A DNA stretch of 8,533 nucleotides from UBA3792 sp045576895 (lineage in GTDB: Bacteria; Bacillota; Clostridia; Christensenellales; CAG-138), in NCBI GenBank assembly GCA_045576895.1, contig JAZNHI010000126.1, positions 1 through 8,533 of the forward strand. Direction: 5' to 3'. How positions within the stretch are numbered: position 1 is the stretch's first letter; every line of letters begins with the position of its first letter. Made by a program: the position numbers and the translations under genes. The notes beneath the pieces were generated by a model. That model saw only the letters and a program-made list of their open reading frames with translations. It did no database searches and was not told the DNA's origin. Below, in pieces: positions 1 to 5,558 of the stretch.

Positions 1-948
1 GCCGCCGCCGGAGTACATATGCTGTTTGCCGTAAGGACGAATCCTTCTGAGTTTCGGTGTGTTGCCCTTGCCGTTCAGCACGTCTTCAAGTGAAAGCGGC
101 TCGTGCTTTGCGGGATAGCCGGGGAAGCCGTGGAGGTTGTAACCCGCCGTGTGGGAAAGCAATGCCTGGAAGGTTACCGGGCCCTTCTTGACAAATTCCG
201 GCACCACGCCCGAGATATCCGCGTCAAGATCGATCAGCCCCTTGTCCACGTACCGCAGGAGAGTCAGCGCGAACATGGGTTTCGATACAGAGCCCGCCTG
301 AAACAGCATATCCGGGTTCACCGGGAAATCCTCGCCGTAGCGTCCGCTGCCCGCGCAGTAGGTCTCGAGCTCATTTCCATTTGCGATCGCAATGCTCACA
401 CCGTAGCCGTTTTTCTCTCTGATCCGCAGACGCTCCTTCACGTTGACGCCGTACCAAAGAAATCTGTTCTGTTCTTTTTTTGTTTTCTTCTCCAGCCACA
501 GTCTCAGAACGGCCTCATCGCAGTCGATGCACCCGGTCTCCCGGAAACCGGCTTTATGGTACACGTGCAGTCCGCGCGCATTCGCAGGCGCAGTAGACAG
601 ATAGACCGTGTCCACGCCGTTCTCTTTGAAATACCGGATGATCTCTTGAAGCGCCGCCTGACCGTAGCCCTTGCCCTGTTCGCTTTTGTCGATCATAAAA
701 CGCCAGAGACAGTACCTGTCGACGGGGTTCTCATCCTCGGGGTCCAGAGCGAGCATACAGAAGCCGACAATCTTTTCCCCGGCACAGATCGCAAACGGTC
801 TCGCCGTGCCGGGCGCCTTGGCATTGGCCTCGGCTGCCTCTCTCAATGAATAGTCGTTCGTCGCGACAAAGGGCTGATCCTCTCGTACGGAAAGGGCCAA
901 AACAGCATCTCTGTTATTATCATTTATAGGTTCCAGTTTAATGATCAT
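1..948 (-). CDS. GNAT acetyltransferase fused to serine beta-lactamase/esterase-family domain (partial, 3' end outside window)
   Basis: The frame stays open from ATG 948-946 to the window edge, giving 316 codons. Residues 1-150 form a complete GNAT domain, expected to move an acetyl group from acetyl-CoA to an amine. The acetyl-CoA loop QGKGYG is at 91-96, after a beta strand (CLWRFMID, 80-87), and the typical end VYHKAGFRETG is at 129-139. A Lys/Glu-rich linker (about 153-180) leads to a penicillin-binding/class C beta-lactamase-type serine hydrolase. Its nucleophile motif FQAGSVSK is at 216-223 (Ser220, Lys223), the conserved LLSHTAGY at 263-270, and the second-motif tyrosine in YSGGG at 312-316. 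The start is fixed by AAGGAG at 965-960. The rest of the hydrolase, including its KTG-like motif, is not visible. The substrate is unknown; antibiotic inactivation, peptidoglycan or ester hydrolysis are all possible. A leader-peptide attenuator precedes the gene. The domain calls are secure; the biological role is not. Confidence 0.88.
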   Translation of the reverse strand, partial: MIIKLEPINDNNRDAVLALSVREDQPFVATNDYSLREAAEANAKAPGTARPFAICAGEKIVGFCMLALDPEDENPVDRYCLWRFMIDKSEQGKGYGQAALQEIIRYFKENGVDTVYLSTAPANARGLHVYHKAGFRETGCIDCDEAVLRLWLEKKTKKEQNRFLWYGVNVKERLRIREKNGYGVSIAIANGNELETYCAGSGRYGEDFPVNPDMLFQAGSVSKPMFALTLLRYVDKGLIDLDADISGVVPEFVKKGPVTFQALLSHTAGYNLHGFPGYPAKHEPLSLEDVLNGKGNTPKLRRIRPYGKQHMYSGGG

Positions 949-959
949 AATTGGTTTTT

Positions 960-965
960 CTCCTT
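960..965 (-). promoter_or_regulatory. Ribosome binding site of the GNAT-hydrolase gene
   Basis: AAGGAG on the minus strand lies 11 bases before ATG 948. It decides the start codon, because no other in-frame ATG with such a site lies nearby. Confidence 0.8.
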
Positions 966-1013
966 GAATGTAAGATTTGATATGTAATCGTTCCTGTGTG
1001 GCGTCAGCGCTTG

Positions 1014-1145
1014 AAAAAAGGCGCAAAAATACCGCAGCGAAGCAGCTCCCGTCGTGGCTGCATCCTGCGGTTCCACTATCCGAAAGTTACTTAAAAACGG
1101 CGCACTAAATCAAAGGGGTATACCACCCACGTGTTCTGCGCCTCT
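1014..1145 (-). promoter_or_regulatory. Transcription attenuator with alternative pairing between leader peptide and GNAT-hydrolase gene
   Basis: On the minus strand GGCGCA (1142-1137) occurs once, inside the leader ORF. Its complement TGCGCC occurs twice: at 1104-1099, directly after the leader stop codon and followed by GTTTTT, and at 1025-1020, followed by TTTTTT (1019-1014). The pairing with the distal copy extends to 12 continuous pairs including two G-U (1145-1134 with 1028-1017), enclosing an inner hairpin (1070-1032), and so looks like a terminator. The proximal copy pairs over only six bases. A ribosome halted on leader codons 18-20 would cover the shared strand, free the T-run arm and allow read-through into the downstream gene. 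This is the logic of erm- and tet(M)-type leader attenuators. The pairing is seen in the sequence; the regulatory behaviour is inferred. Confidence 0.65.
1026..1070 (-). terminator. Hairpin plus T-rich run inside the attenuator
   Basis: Minus strand CCGCAG (1070-1065) pairs with CTGCGG (1037-1032), and inside it GCAGC (1061-1057) pairs with GCTGC (1046-1042) around a ten-base loop. The stem is followed by TATTTTT. It could terminate transcription alone or form the inner arm of the larger attenuator. Confidence 0.6.
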
Positions 1146-1194
1146 GTTCAGTTTTCAGGCGATAGTAATAATCATTGGTGTACGCACCTTTCAT
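1105..1194 (-). CDS. Putative 29-residue leader peptide of the attenuator
   Basis: ATG (1194-1192) to TAG (1107-1105) encodes 29 residues, beginning MKGAYTNDYYYRLK and ending GWYTPLI. The peptide has a Tyr cluster (9-11) and is Arg-rich (12, 18, 19, 20, 22). Arg/Lys-X-Arg/Lys triplets occur at 12-14, 18-20 and 20-22. Its codons 18-20 form one arm of the attenuator stem, and its stop codon touches the first alternative arm, so ORF and structure are interlocked. The start lies only about 7-9 bases after the predicted transcription start, so the message would be nearly leaderless; no convincing ribosome binding site is visible, only a weak AGAAG. A small GGTG/CACC hairpin (1188-1177) lies at its beginning. 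I recognise no homologue. Expression is inferred from position and architecture alone. Confidence 0.6.
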   Translation of the reverse strand: MKGAYTNDYYYRLKTEQRRRTRGWYTPLI

Positions 1195-1207
1195 TGAGTT
1201 CTTCTGT

Positions 1208-1236
1208 ATTATACATGCAAATGCAGCAAAAATCAA
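1208..1236 (-). promoter_or_regulatory. Sigma-A type promoter of the leader/GNAT-hydrolase unit
   Basis: On the minus strand TTGATT (1236-1231) and a perfect TATAAT (1213-1208) are separated by exactly 17 bases. The predicted start, near 1201-1203, is just upstream of the leader ATG at 1194. This is the best promoter match I found in the window. Confidence 0.72.
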
Positions 1237-1274
1237 TCAGGAATAATATTAATTGCCGTTGTCGAAGAAATAGA

Positions 1275-1312
1275 AAAAGGATTGCTGCCTTTGTCAAGAT
1301 AGCAATCCTTTT
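1275..1312. terminator. Perfect 12-bp inverted repeat, probable bidirectional terminator
   Basis: AAAAGGATTGCT (1275-1286) and AGCAATCCTTTT (1301-1312) are exact inverted repeats around a 14-base loop. The stem ends in T on either strand (four on plus, five on minus), so it can stop transcription both ways. It sits between the upstream-directed promoter at 1236 and the tnpV gene. It may be a border structure of the mobile element that carries tnpV. Confidence 0.55.
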
Positions 1313-1442
1313 CTGGTAGCGGCGAGGGATGTGCTGGAGTATGCAAAGATTCACCTTCCGATCCTGCTCGGAACGCATACTTCCGTCCGGCGAAAGCAGC
1401 CCCCGCGCGAAGTCCATCGGATTCATTAAAGGAGGTATCAAA

Positions 1443-1796
1443 ATGAACGTCTCATATACCACGGTCGGCAGCATTCAGATCCCGAATCTGGTCCTCGATC
1501 CCGCGCCCGACGCCCCCATCGGCAAGTACGGCAGGATGCGGAAGCGTTTCCTGGAGCAGCGGCACGACGGCACGCTGACCGCCCTCGTCCTCTCCGGAAA
1601 ACTGACCGATCATCTTCTGGAGATCGACCGCACGGCAAGGGAGCAGATCGAAGCCACGGTTTCCAAAATGGCGTCGCTTGAGGGCGTCACCGAGCGCCTG
1701 AAAGCCGAGAACCAGATGGAATGGCTCCGCCGCATGAACAGCCTCCGCGCCCGCGCGGAGGAGATCGTGATCCGGGAAGCGGTTTACGGGGAATAG
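1443..1796 (+). CDS. tnpV: TnpV-family transposon-encoded protein
   Basis: This 117-residue protein matches my knowledge of the small TnpV family carried by Tn4451/Tn4453-type and related clostridial mobile elements. Its precise role is not established. Visible family features are the start with IPNL near residues 13-16, the basic block PIGKYGRMRKRFLEQ (25-39), LSGKL (50-54), the helix EIDRTAREQIE (60-70), and the C-terminal segment QMEWLRRMNSLRARAEEI (91-108). It appears all-helical with no membrane segment. The longer open frame begins at 1329, but AGGAGG at 1430-1435 with a seven-base gap fixes ATG 1443. The length is normal for the family. No recombinase or mobilisation gene remains beside it, so it looks like a remnant or a lone cargo gene. 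It converges on the minus-strand operon, with a shared hairpin terminator between them. Confidence 0.85.
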   Translation: MNVSYTTVGSIQIPNLVLDPAPDAPIGKYGRMRKRFLEQRHDGTLTALVLSGKLTDHLLEIDRTAREQIEATVSKMASLEGVTERLKAENQMEWLRRMNSLRARAEEIVIREAVYGE

Positions 1797-1813
1797 CAGC
1801 GCCATGAGACAGC

Positions 1814-1845
1814 AAAGCCCGAAGCGTGCGTGCGCTTCGGGCTTT
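1814..1845. terminator. Hairpin terminator between convergent tnpV and beta-helix lipoprotein genes
   Basis: AAAGCCCGAAGCG (1814-1826) and CGCTTCGGGCTTT (1833-1845) pair over 13 bases around a six-base loop. GC-rich stem plus terminal T on both strands suits a shared terminator. It lies 17 bases after tnpV and 14 bases past the end of the minus-strand operon at 1860. Confidence 0.8.
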
Positions 1846-1859
1846 GTAAATGACTCTTT

Positions 1860-3263
1860 TTATTTCGTTCCGGAAAGCGCCGTGCCGCCCACATACAGCG
1901 TATAGCCGTTGGAGACGATATTGGACGCGTCGCCGGTGAACGAGGTGATATAGGTATCGCCCGTCAGCGTCCATGTCGACGTGGAATCCAGCGTGACATG
2001 CACCGTACCGACCTCTGTCGAGACCGTCGTGCCCTTGGCGTTGGTGATCGAACCGTGGATGCAGCCCGTAAAGGTCGAGCCGTCGGTGAGGTTCAGCGTC
2101 AGAGTCGAATCGCTGCCGACCAGGACCGTGCCGGAAAGCGCTTGTTTGATTGCATTAAGCGTGGCAATGTTGCTGCCGCCGCTCCACCCGTCCGCGCAGA
2201 CGGAGAGCAGGATGTTTTCGCCGTCCTCGTTCACAAGCGTTACGTTCGTCAGCGTAATCACCGCGTTCGTGTTGGTGACATGGAAGATATGGCCGTTCTT
2301 GGAGGTCAGCGTGCCACCGGTCATTGTGAACGAACTGGTGCCGGAATCCGCGTCGCCCGACATCGACTGATAGATCATGATCGAATCGAAGAACGTGGCG
2401 TTGCCGTTGCACTGGGTATTGTTCGCGGTCAGATCGCAGTTCGTCAGCTCGATGCTGTTCTTGCCCTCGATGCACACGCCCTCGGACAGGTTCGAGACGA
2501 GCGTCGCGTTTGCGACGTGGATCTCGGCGGTTGAGTAGATCGCAGGCGAACCGAGCCCGTTGGACGTATAGGTGCCGCCGTCGACATAGACCCACCCGCC
2601 GCCGCGATCGGTGCGGATCGGCGCGGAGGAGCCGCCGGACGTGGTGACCGTCAGATTGTTCGCATAGGTCACGCCGCCGCCCGTGGTCATGACGCCGCCG
2701 GAGCCGCTGCCGGTCGTGGTGATTACCGTGTCGGTGATCGTAACGGTCGTGCCGTCGCCCGCCGCACCGTTCTGCCCGCCGTTGCCGCCGTAGCAGAAGA
2801 CACCGTTTGAGCCGGACGCCGAGGAAGTGACCGTGCCGCCGGTGATCGTGACGCTTGCGCCGTCCTTTGCAAGAACTGCCGCGTTCAGACCGTAGAAGTT
2901 GCAGTTGTCGCCGCCGTTCGAATCGCCGGTCTTGGTGACGGTGGGGTTAACAATCGTAACGGCATCGGACGTACTGATAATCAGCGCGCTTTCATCCGCG
3001 GTCGTGCTCGTATAAGTCTGGTTTTCCTGCGTGCCGGCAGAGGTGATCTCCGTCGCTGCGGAATATTCAAACGAAGATGTGCTGCCGCCCGGGGCTGTGT
3101 TTCCACCGAAGCCGCCGGAAGGCGGTTCACCCGGACCGCCGGAAGAAGTATTCCCCTCCGACGTTGTATCGGTCGTATTGTTCGTGCTGCCCGTTGCGCA
3201 GGCAACCGTCAAGAGCGCTGCAAGCAGCAGGGCAAGCAGACACAATTCTTTCTTAATTCTCAT
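1860..3263 (-). CDS. Beta-helix surface lipoprotein B (last gene of operon)
   Basis: The 467-residue protein starts with a lipoprotein signal (MRIKKE, hydrophobic 7-21, Cys22 in LLTVAC), so it should be lipid-anchored outside the membrane. A Gly/Pro/Ser/Asn-rich spacer (about 36-65) is followed by about 400 residues of short Thr/Ser/Asn/Gly-rich strands such as ASVTITGGTVTSS (136-148), typical of right-handed parallel beta-helix proteins. It is a paralogue of the lipoprotein at 7127-5559. Shared landmarks are RTDRGGG (217-223), DGGTYTS (228-234), PAIYSTAEI (240-248), IEGKNS (265-270), SFTMTGGT (311-318) and the end motif STWTLTGD (429-436). No polysaccharide-lyase catalytic set can be recognised, so binding or adhesion is more likely than catalysis. 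AAGGGG before ATG 3263 supports the start. It follows the hydrolase gene after 36 bases. Its signal region is nearly identical in DNA to that of the hydrolase. Function unknown. Confidence 0.85.
   Translation of the reverse strand: MRIKKELCLLALLLAALLTVACATGSTNNTTDTTSEGNTSSGGPGEPPSGGFGGNTAPGGSTSSFEYSAATEITSAGTQENQTYTSTTADESALIISTSDAVTIVNPTVTKTGDSNGGDNCNFYGLNAAVLAKDGASVTITGGTVTSSASGSNGVFCYGGNGGQNGAAGDGTTVTITDTVITTTGSGSGGVMTTGGGVTYANNLTVTTSGGSSAPIRTDRGGGWVYVDGGTYTSNGLGSPAIYSTAEIHVANATLVSNLSEGVCIEGKNSIELTNCDLTANNTQCNGNATFFDSIMIYQSMSGDADSGTSSFTMTGGTLTSKNGHIFHVTNTNAVITLTNVTLVNEDGENILLSVCADGWSGGSNIATLNAIKQALSGTVLVGSDSTLTLNLTDGSTFTGCIHGSITNAKGTTVSTEVGTVHVTLDSTSTWTLTGDTYITSFTGDASNIVSNGYTLYVGGTALSGTK
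3152..3235 (-). repeat. 84-bp lipoprotein signal-segment repeat, copy 2
   Basis: Differs from 5378-5461 at only three of 84 positions by eye. It encodes the later part of the signal peptide, the lipobox cysteine and the Thr/Asn-rich start of the mature lipoprotein. Similarity stops sharply on both sides, which suggests recent duplication or gene conversion of just this segment. Confidence 0.85.
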
Positions 3264-3299
3264 TGATTTGATCCCCTTATTTTTCTGAAAAAGATACGA

Positions 3300-5489
3300 T
3301 CAATTTGCATTGAACAACGTCGAAAGCGTATTCGCGTGTTCTTCGAACACCTTCAGAACATATTTGTTCCAATGCCGTGCATCAGCCGTGGTACTTCCGA
3401 ATACGTAGTCCTCCTGTCCGTAGTCCATGACGTCGAAGCCGGGAATCGCCTTGCTTGCTCCGGAGGTACGGTATGCTGCCGCGCCGGAAAGGGTCATGGT
3501 GACGCCTTCCGTTCCGTCAAGCGTGACCCAAGCGGAGAGATCTGTGCCGGTGGCTTCGGTCGCCGTGCCATTGGCGGTTTGACCGCTCGGCTCTGCCTTG
3601 GTGATTTCAACCGCGCCGAAAACGTGTTTCCCGTACATCATATCCACATAGAGCGCGAGCGAATCACCGAAGATCTCGCTCGGCACATGCCCGCCGTTCC
3701 ACTGCCATTCGATCAAGGCGTCCGTTCCGGCGTTAAGCCAGGCAATTTCAAGGTTCAGCGAATTAAACATAGAGATGTCGCCCTCGCTTGCGCCCATCAG
3801 AATCCGCGCCCATGTCGGATTGTTCGTTCCCTCTGCACCGATGTAGTTGATCGGGTTGTAGAGCTCAACAATGTTGTTGCCGTACGCGTCGCCCGCTTCG
3901 ATCTCGGCAATGTCCGCCTTGTATGCCGCAACCATCTCGTCGAAGGATGCATAGTTCGCAGAATCCGTCTTGCTTGTTGCAGACTGGGTCGTTCCTTCAT
4001 CCGGTGTTCCGACCTCCTCCGTGGAGCCGCTGTTCATGTCGGGAGGACCGCCCGCATTGTTCCCACCGGGGCCCGCGCCATCGGGAGGCGTGCCGCCGCC
4101 CATGCCGGATGGGCCACCGCTCATAGAGGAGGAACCGCTGCCCGTGCTGCCTTTTGCGTACAAGCCAGAAATGAATGCCTGTGCGCGGTCCGCGGTCGTC
4201 ATTGCCGCGACTTCTGCATCGGACAGCGCACTGCCATTTGTATCAAACCATGTCCAGTCCTCTGCATAGTCGAGCCGCGCGATATAGTCCCACAAGCTTT
4301 CCTGAAACTCGGTAAGATAGAGGGTCACGTAGGTGCCGGAATAGCCGTTAGCTTCATCGTATTCAATGGTCAGCGCGACCGTATCATCCGTATCGCCGTC
4401 GCCGTTCAGGTCAAAGCCCAAGTCGCTCTCCTTGACAGAAAGATTCTCGCCGTTGATATAGTCCATATATTCCGCGGCAAGATATGCGGCGGTCTGTTTC
4501 TGGAATTCGGTATTGAAACTGTATGTGGGATCGAGGGTATATTCGAACGCAAGCGCCATATCCGCTTCCGCAAGGGACGTGATCGCGGAATACGCCATGC
4601 AGCCCCACATGCCGTCGGACAATGCAACTTCGCTGCCGTTCACGGTAACCGTGGTGGAATAGCTGCCATCCGTGTTTTTATAAACGCCAACAGCGCCCTG
4701 CGCGATCTCATAGTCATAGAAATCGGGATTGTCTGAGGTGGCCGCAAGCATAGTCGCGTGCGCACCGCCGCCCGAACCGCCGGTGGAGACGAAATAATCC
4801 ACGCTTCCGGGCAGATTTCCGAGAAGGATATTGAACTTCACGAAGCGCACTGCATTCTTCTGATCGACAAGGCAGCTCGGCGCATCGCCGGTGTAAGTAC
4901 CGTCCGAAAGGGTACTTTGCTTGCCGCGGTTGCCGCAGGCAACATTGATATACCCTTCAGCGGCGTAGGTGGTCCCCGCAGACTGATTGGACTGTGAGGA
5001 GTAACCCGCCGCGCCGGTGTTCACGATCACGGGCGCGGTGGCTGCAGTATAGATCTGACCGTTGGTGCTGGTAACCTTTGCATCATAGTCGATGACAAGG
5101 TTACCGCTTGCCGTTCCGCTCGTTGCGTCTGCCGTGCCGTCACCGTCGGTATCCACACCTTTTACATACGCACCCGGAACACACACGGACACACCCTGAT
5201 AGTCGGGAAGCTCAGCATTCGTGACGGCAGTTACGATCGCCATCGTCCACGCATCTGCACTTTCGGAATACGTCCACTCCGGCTTGATGTTCGCCAGGTT
5301 CAGCGCCGCTTCGATGTCAGCTTTCTCGCCGCTGCTTACCGAAATCACTGTCGTATCGGAATGGCCGGAGGCAGCGCTCCCCTCCGACGTCGTATCGGTC
5401 GTATTGTTCGTGCTGCCCGTTGCGCAGGCAACCATCAGGAGCGCTGCAAGCAGCAGGGCAATCATACAGAATACGGATTTGTGTTTCAT
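3300..5489 (-). CDS. Surface lipoprotein alpha/beta hydrolase, tannase/feruloyl-esterase-like
   Basis: A 729-residue exported enzyme. The signal peptide ends in the lipobox LLMVAC (Cys22). The core resembles the alpha/beta hydrolases often labelled subtype B tannase-like. YINVACGNRG (180-189) precedes the nucleophile motif STGGSGGGAHA (235-245, Ser239), and WARILMGASEGDIS (560-573) offers acid Asp571. WNGGHVP (597-603) supplies His601. Two acidic loops look like calcium sites: DTDGDGTAD (113-121) and DLNGDGDTDD (360-369). A Gly/Pro/Ser/Met-rich low-complexity insert (about 446-510) separates the serine half from the Asp/His half. About 105 residues follow the histidine region, ending with ARHWNKYVLKVFEEH. 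Hydrolysis of ester-linked groups on plant polysaccharides or phenolics is plausible, but the substrate is unproven. An upstream in-frame ATG (5516) would add nine residues; AAAAGGAGGGG (5506-5496) favours ATG 5489. It sits between two paralogous beta-helix lipoprotein genes. Confidence 0.82.
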   Translation of the reverse strand: MKHKSVFCMIALLLAALLMVACATGSTNNTTDTTSEGSAASGHSDTTVISVSSGEKADIEAALNLANIKPEWTYSESADAWTMAIVTAVTNAELPDYQGVSVCVPGAYVKGVDTDGDGTADATSGTASGNLVIDYDAKVTSTNGQIYTAATAPVIVNTGAAGYSSQSNQSAGTTYAAEGYINVACGNRGKQSTLSDGTYTGDAPSCLVDQKNAVRFVKFNILLGNLPGSVDYFVSTGGSGGGAHATMLAATSDNPDFYDYEIAQGAVGVYKNTDGSYSTTVTVNGSEVALSDGMWGCMAYSAITSLAEADMALAFEYTLDPTYSFNTEFQKQTAAYLAAEYMDYINGENLSVKESDLGFDLNGDGDTDDTVALTIEYDEANGYSGTYVTLYLTEFQESLWDYIARLDYAEDWTWFDTNGSALSDAEVAAMTTADRAQAFISGLYAKGSTGSGSSSMSGGPSGMGGGTPPDGAGPGGNNAGGPPDMNSGSTEEVGTPDEGTTQSATSKTDSANYASFDEMVAAYKADIAEIEAGDAYGNNIVELYNPINYIGAEGTNNPTWARILMGASEGDISMFNSLNLEIAWLNAGTDALIEWQWNGGHVPSEIFGDSLALYVDMMYGKHVFGAVEITKAEPSGQTANGTATEATGTDLSAWVTLDGTEGVTMTLSGAAAYRTSGASKAIPGFDVMDYGQEDYVFGSTTADARHWNKYVLKVFEEHANTLSTLFNAN
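5378..5461 (-). repeat. 84-bp lipoprotein signal-segment repeat, copy 1
   Basis: Partner of 3152-3235, same orientation, 2226 bases away, three mismatches seen by eye. It covers the hydrolase lipobox and the following TGSTNNTTDTTSEG stretch. Confidence 0.85.
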
Positions 5490-5495
5490 ATCAAT

Positions 5496-5506
5496 CCCCT
5501 CCTTTT
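5496..5506 (-). promoter_or_regulatory. Strong ribosome binding site of the hydrolase gene
   Basis: AAAAGGAGGGG on the minus strand lies six bases before ATG 5489. It decides this start over the in-frame ATG at 5516, which has no such site. Confidence 0.8.
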
Positions 5507-5511
5507 GAATT

Positions 5512-5541
5512 ATCATAACATAAAGAAGCTCCGGTTTACAA
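5512..5541 (-). promoter_or_regulatory. Possible internal promoter before the hydrolase gene
   Basis: TTGTAA (5541-5536) and TATGAT (5517-5512) are 18 bases apart in the 69-base gap between the first beta-helix gene and the hydrolase. Transcription would begin almost on the ribosome binding site, which is tight. A small CGCAT/ATGCG hairpin (5557-5543) without a T run precedes it. Confidence 0.3.
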
Positions 5542-5558
5542 TCGCATTTTCTATGCGC

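Noticed and set aside
1116..1133. GGGTGGTATACCCC resembling the T-box motif of tRNA-sensing riboswitches
   Set aside because: It lies inside the leader ORF (Gly-Trp-Tyr-Thr-Pro codons), the upstream leader is too short for a T-box stem I, and the downstream gene is not an aminoacyl-tRNA or amino acid gene.
1274..1429. A plus-strand frame of 51 codons ending just before the tnpV ribosome binding site, possibly the tail of a lost upstream gene
   Set aside because: It has no ATG start, runs through the 1275-1312 hairpin, and its sequence matches no family I recognise. It could be the end of a degraded recombinase gene, but I cannot support that.
1172..1474. A 100-codon minus-strand open frame
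   Set aside because: It overlaps the promoter, the hairpin and the start of tnpV, lacks a good ribosome binding site, and has no recognisable sequence character.
2560..2840. Repetitive gccgccg-rich stretches that look like a short repeat array
   Set aside because: They are Gly/Thr/Ser codon runs of the beta-helix turns in the minus-strand gene; spacing and sequence are irregular, so there is no CRISPR or tandem-repeat array.
3336..4736. A 466-codon plus-strand open frame opposite the hydrolase gene
   Set aside because: It mirrors a gene with clear lipobox, catalytic motifs and ribosome binding site. The plus-strand product is Arg/His/Cys-rich without domains, as expected for antisense of G+C-rich coding DNA.
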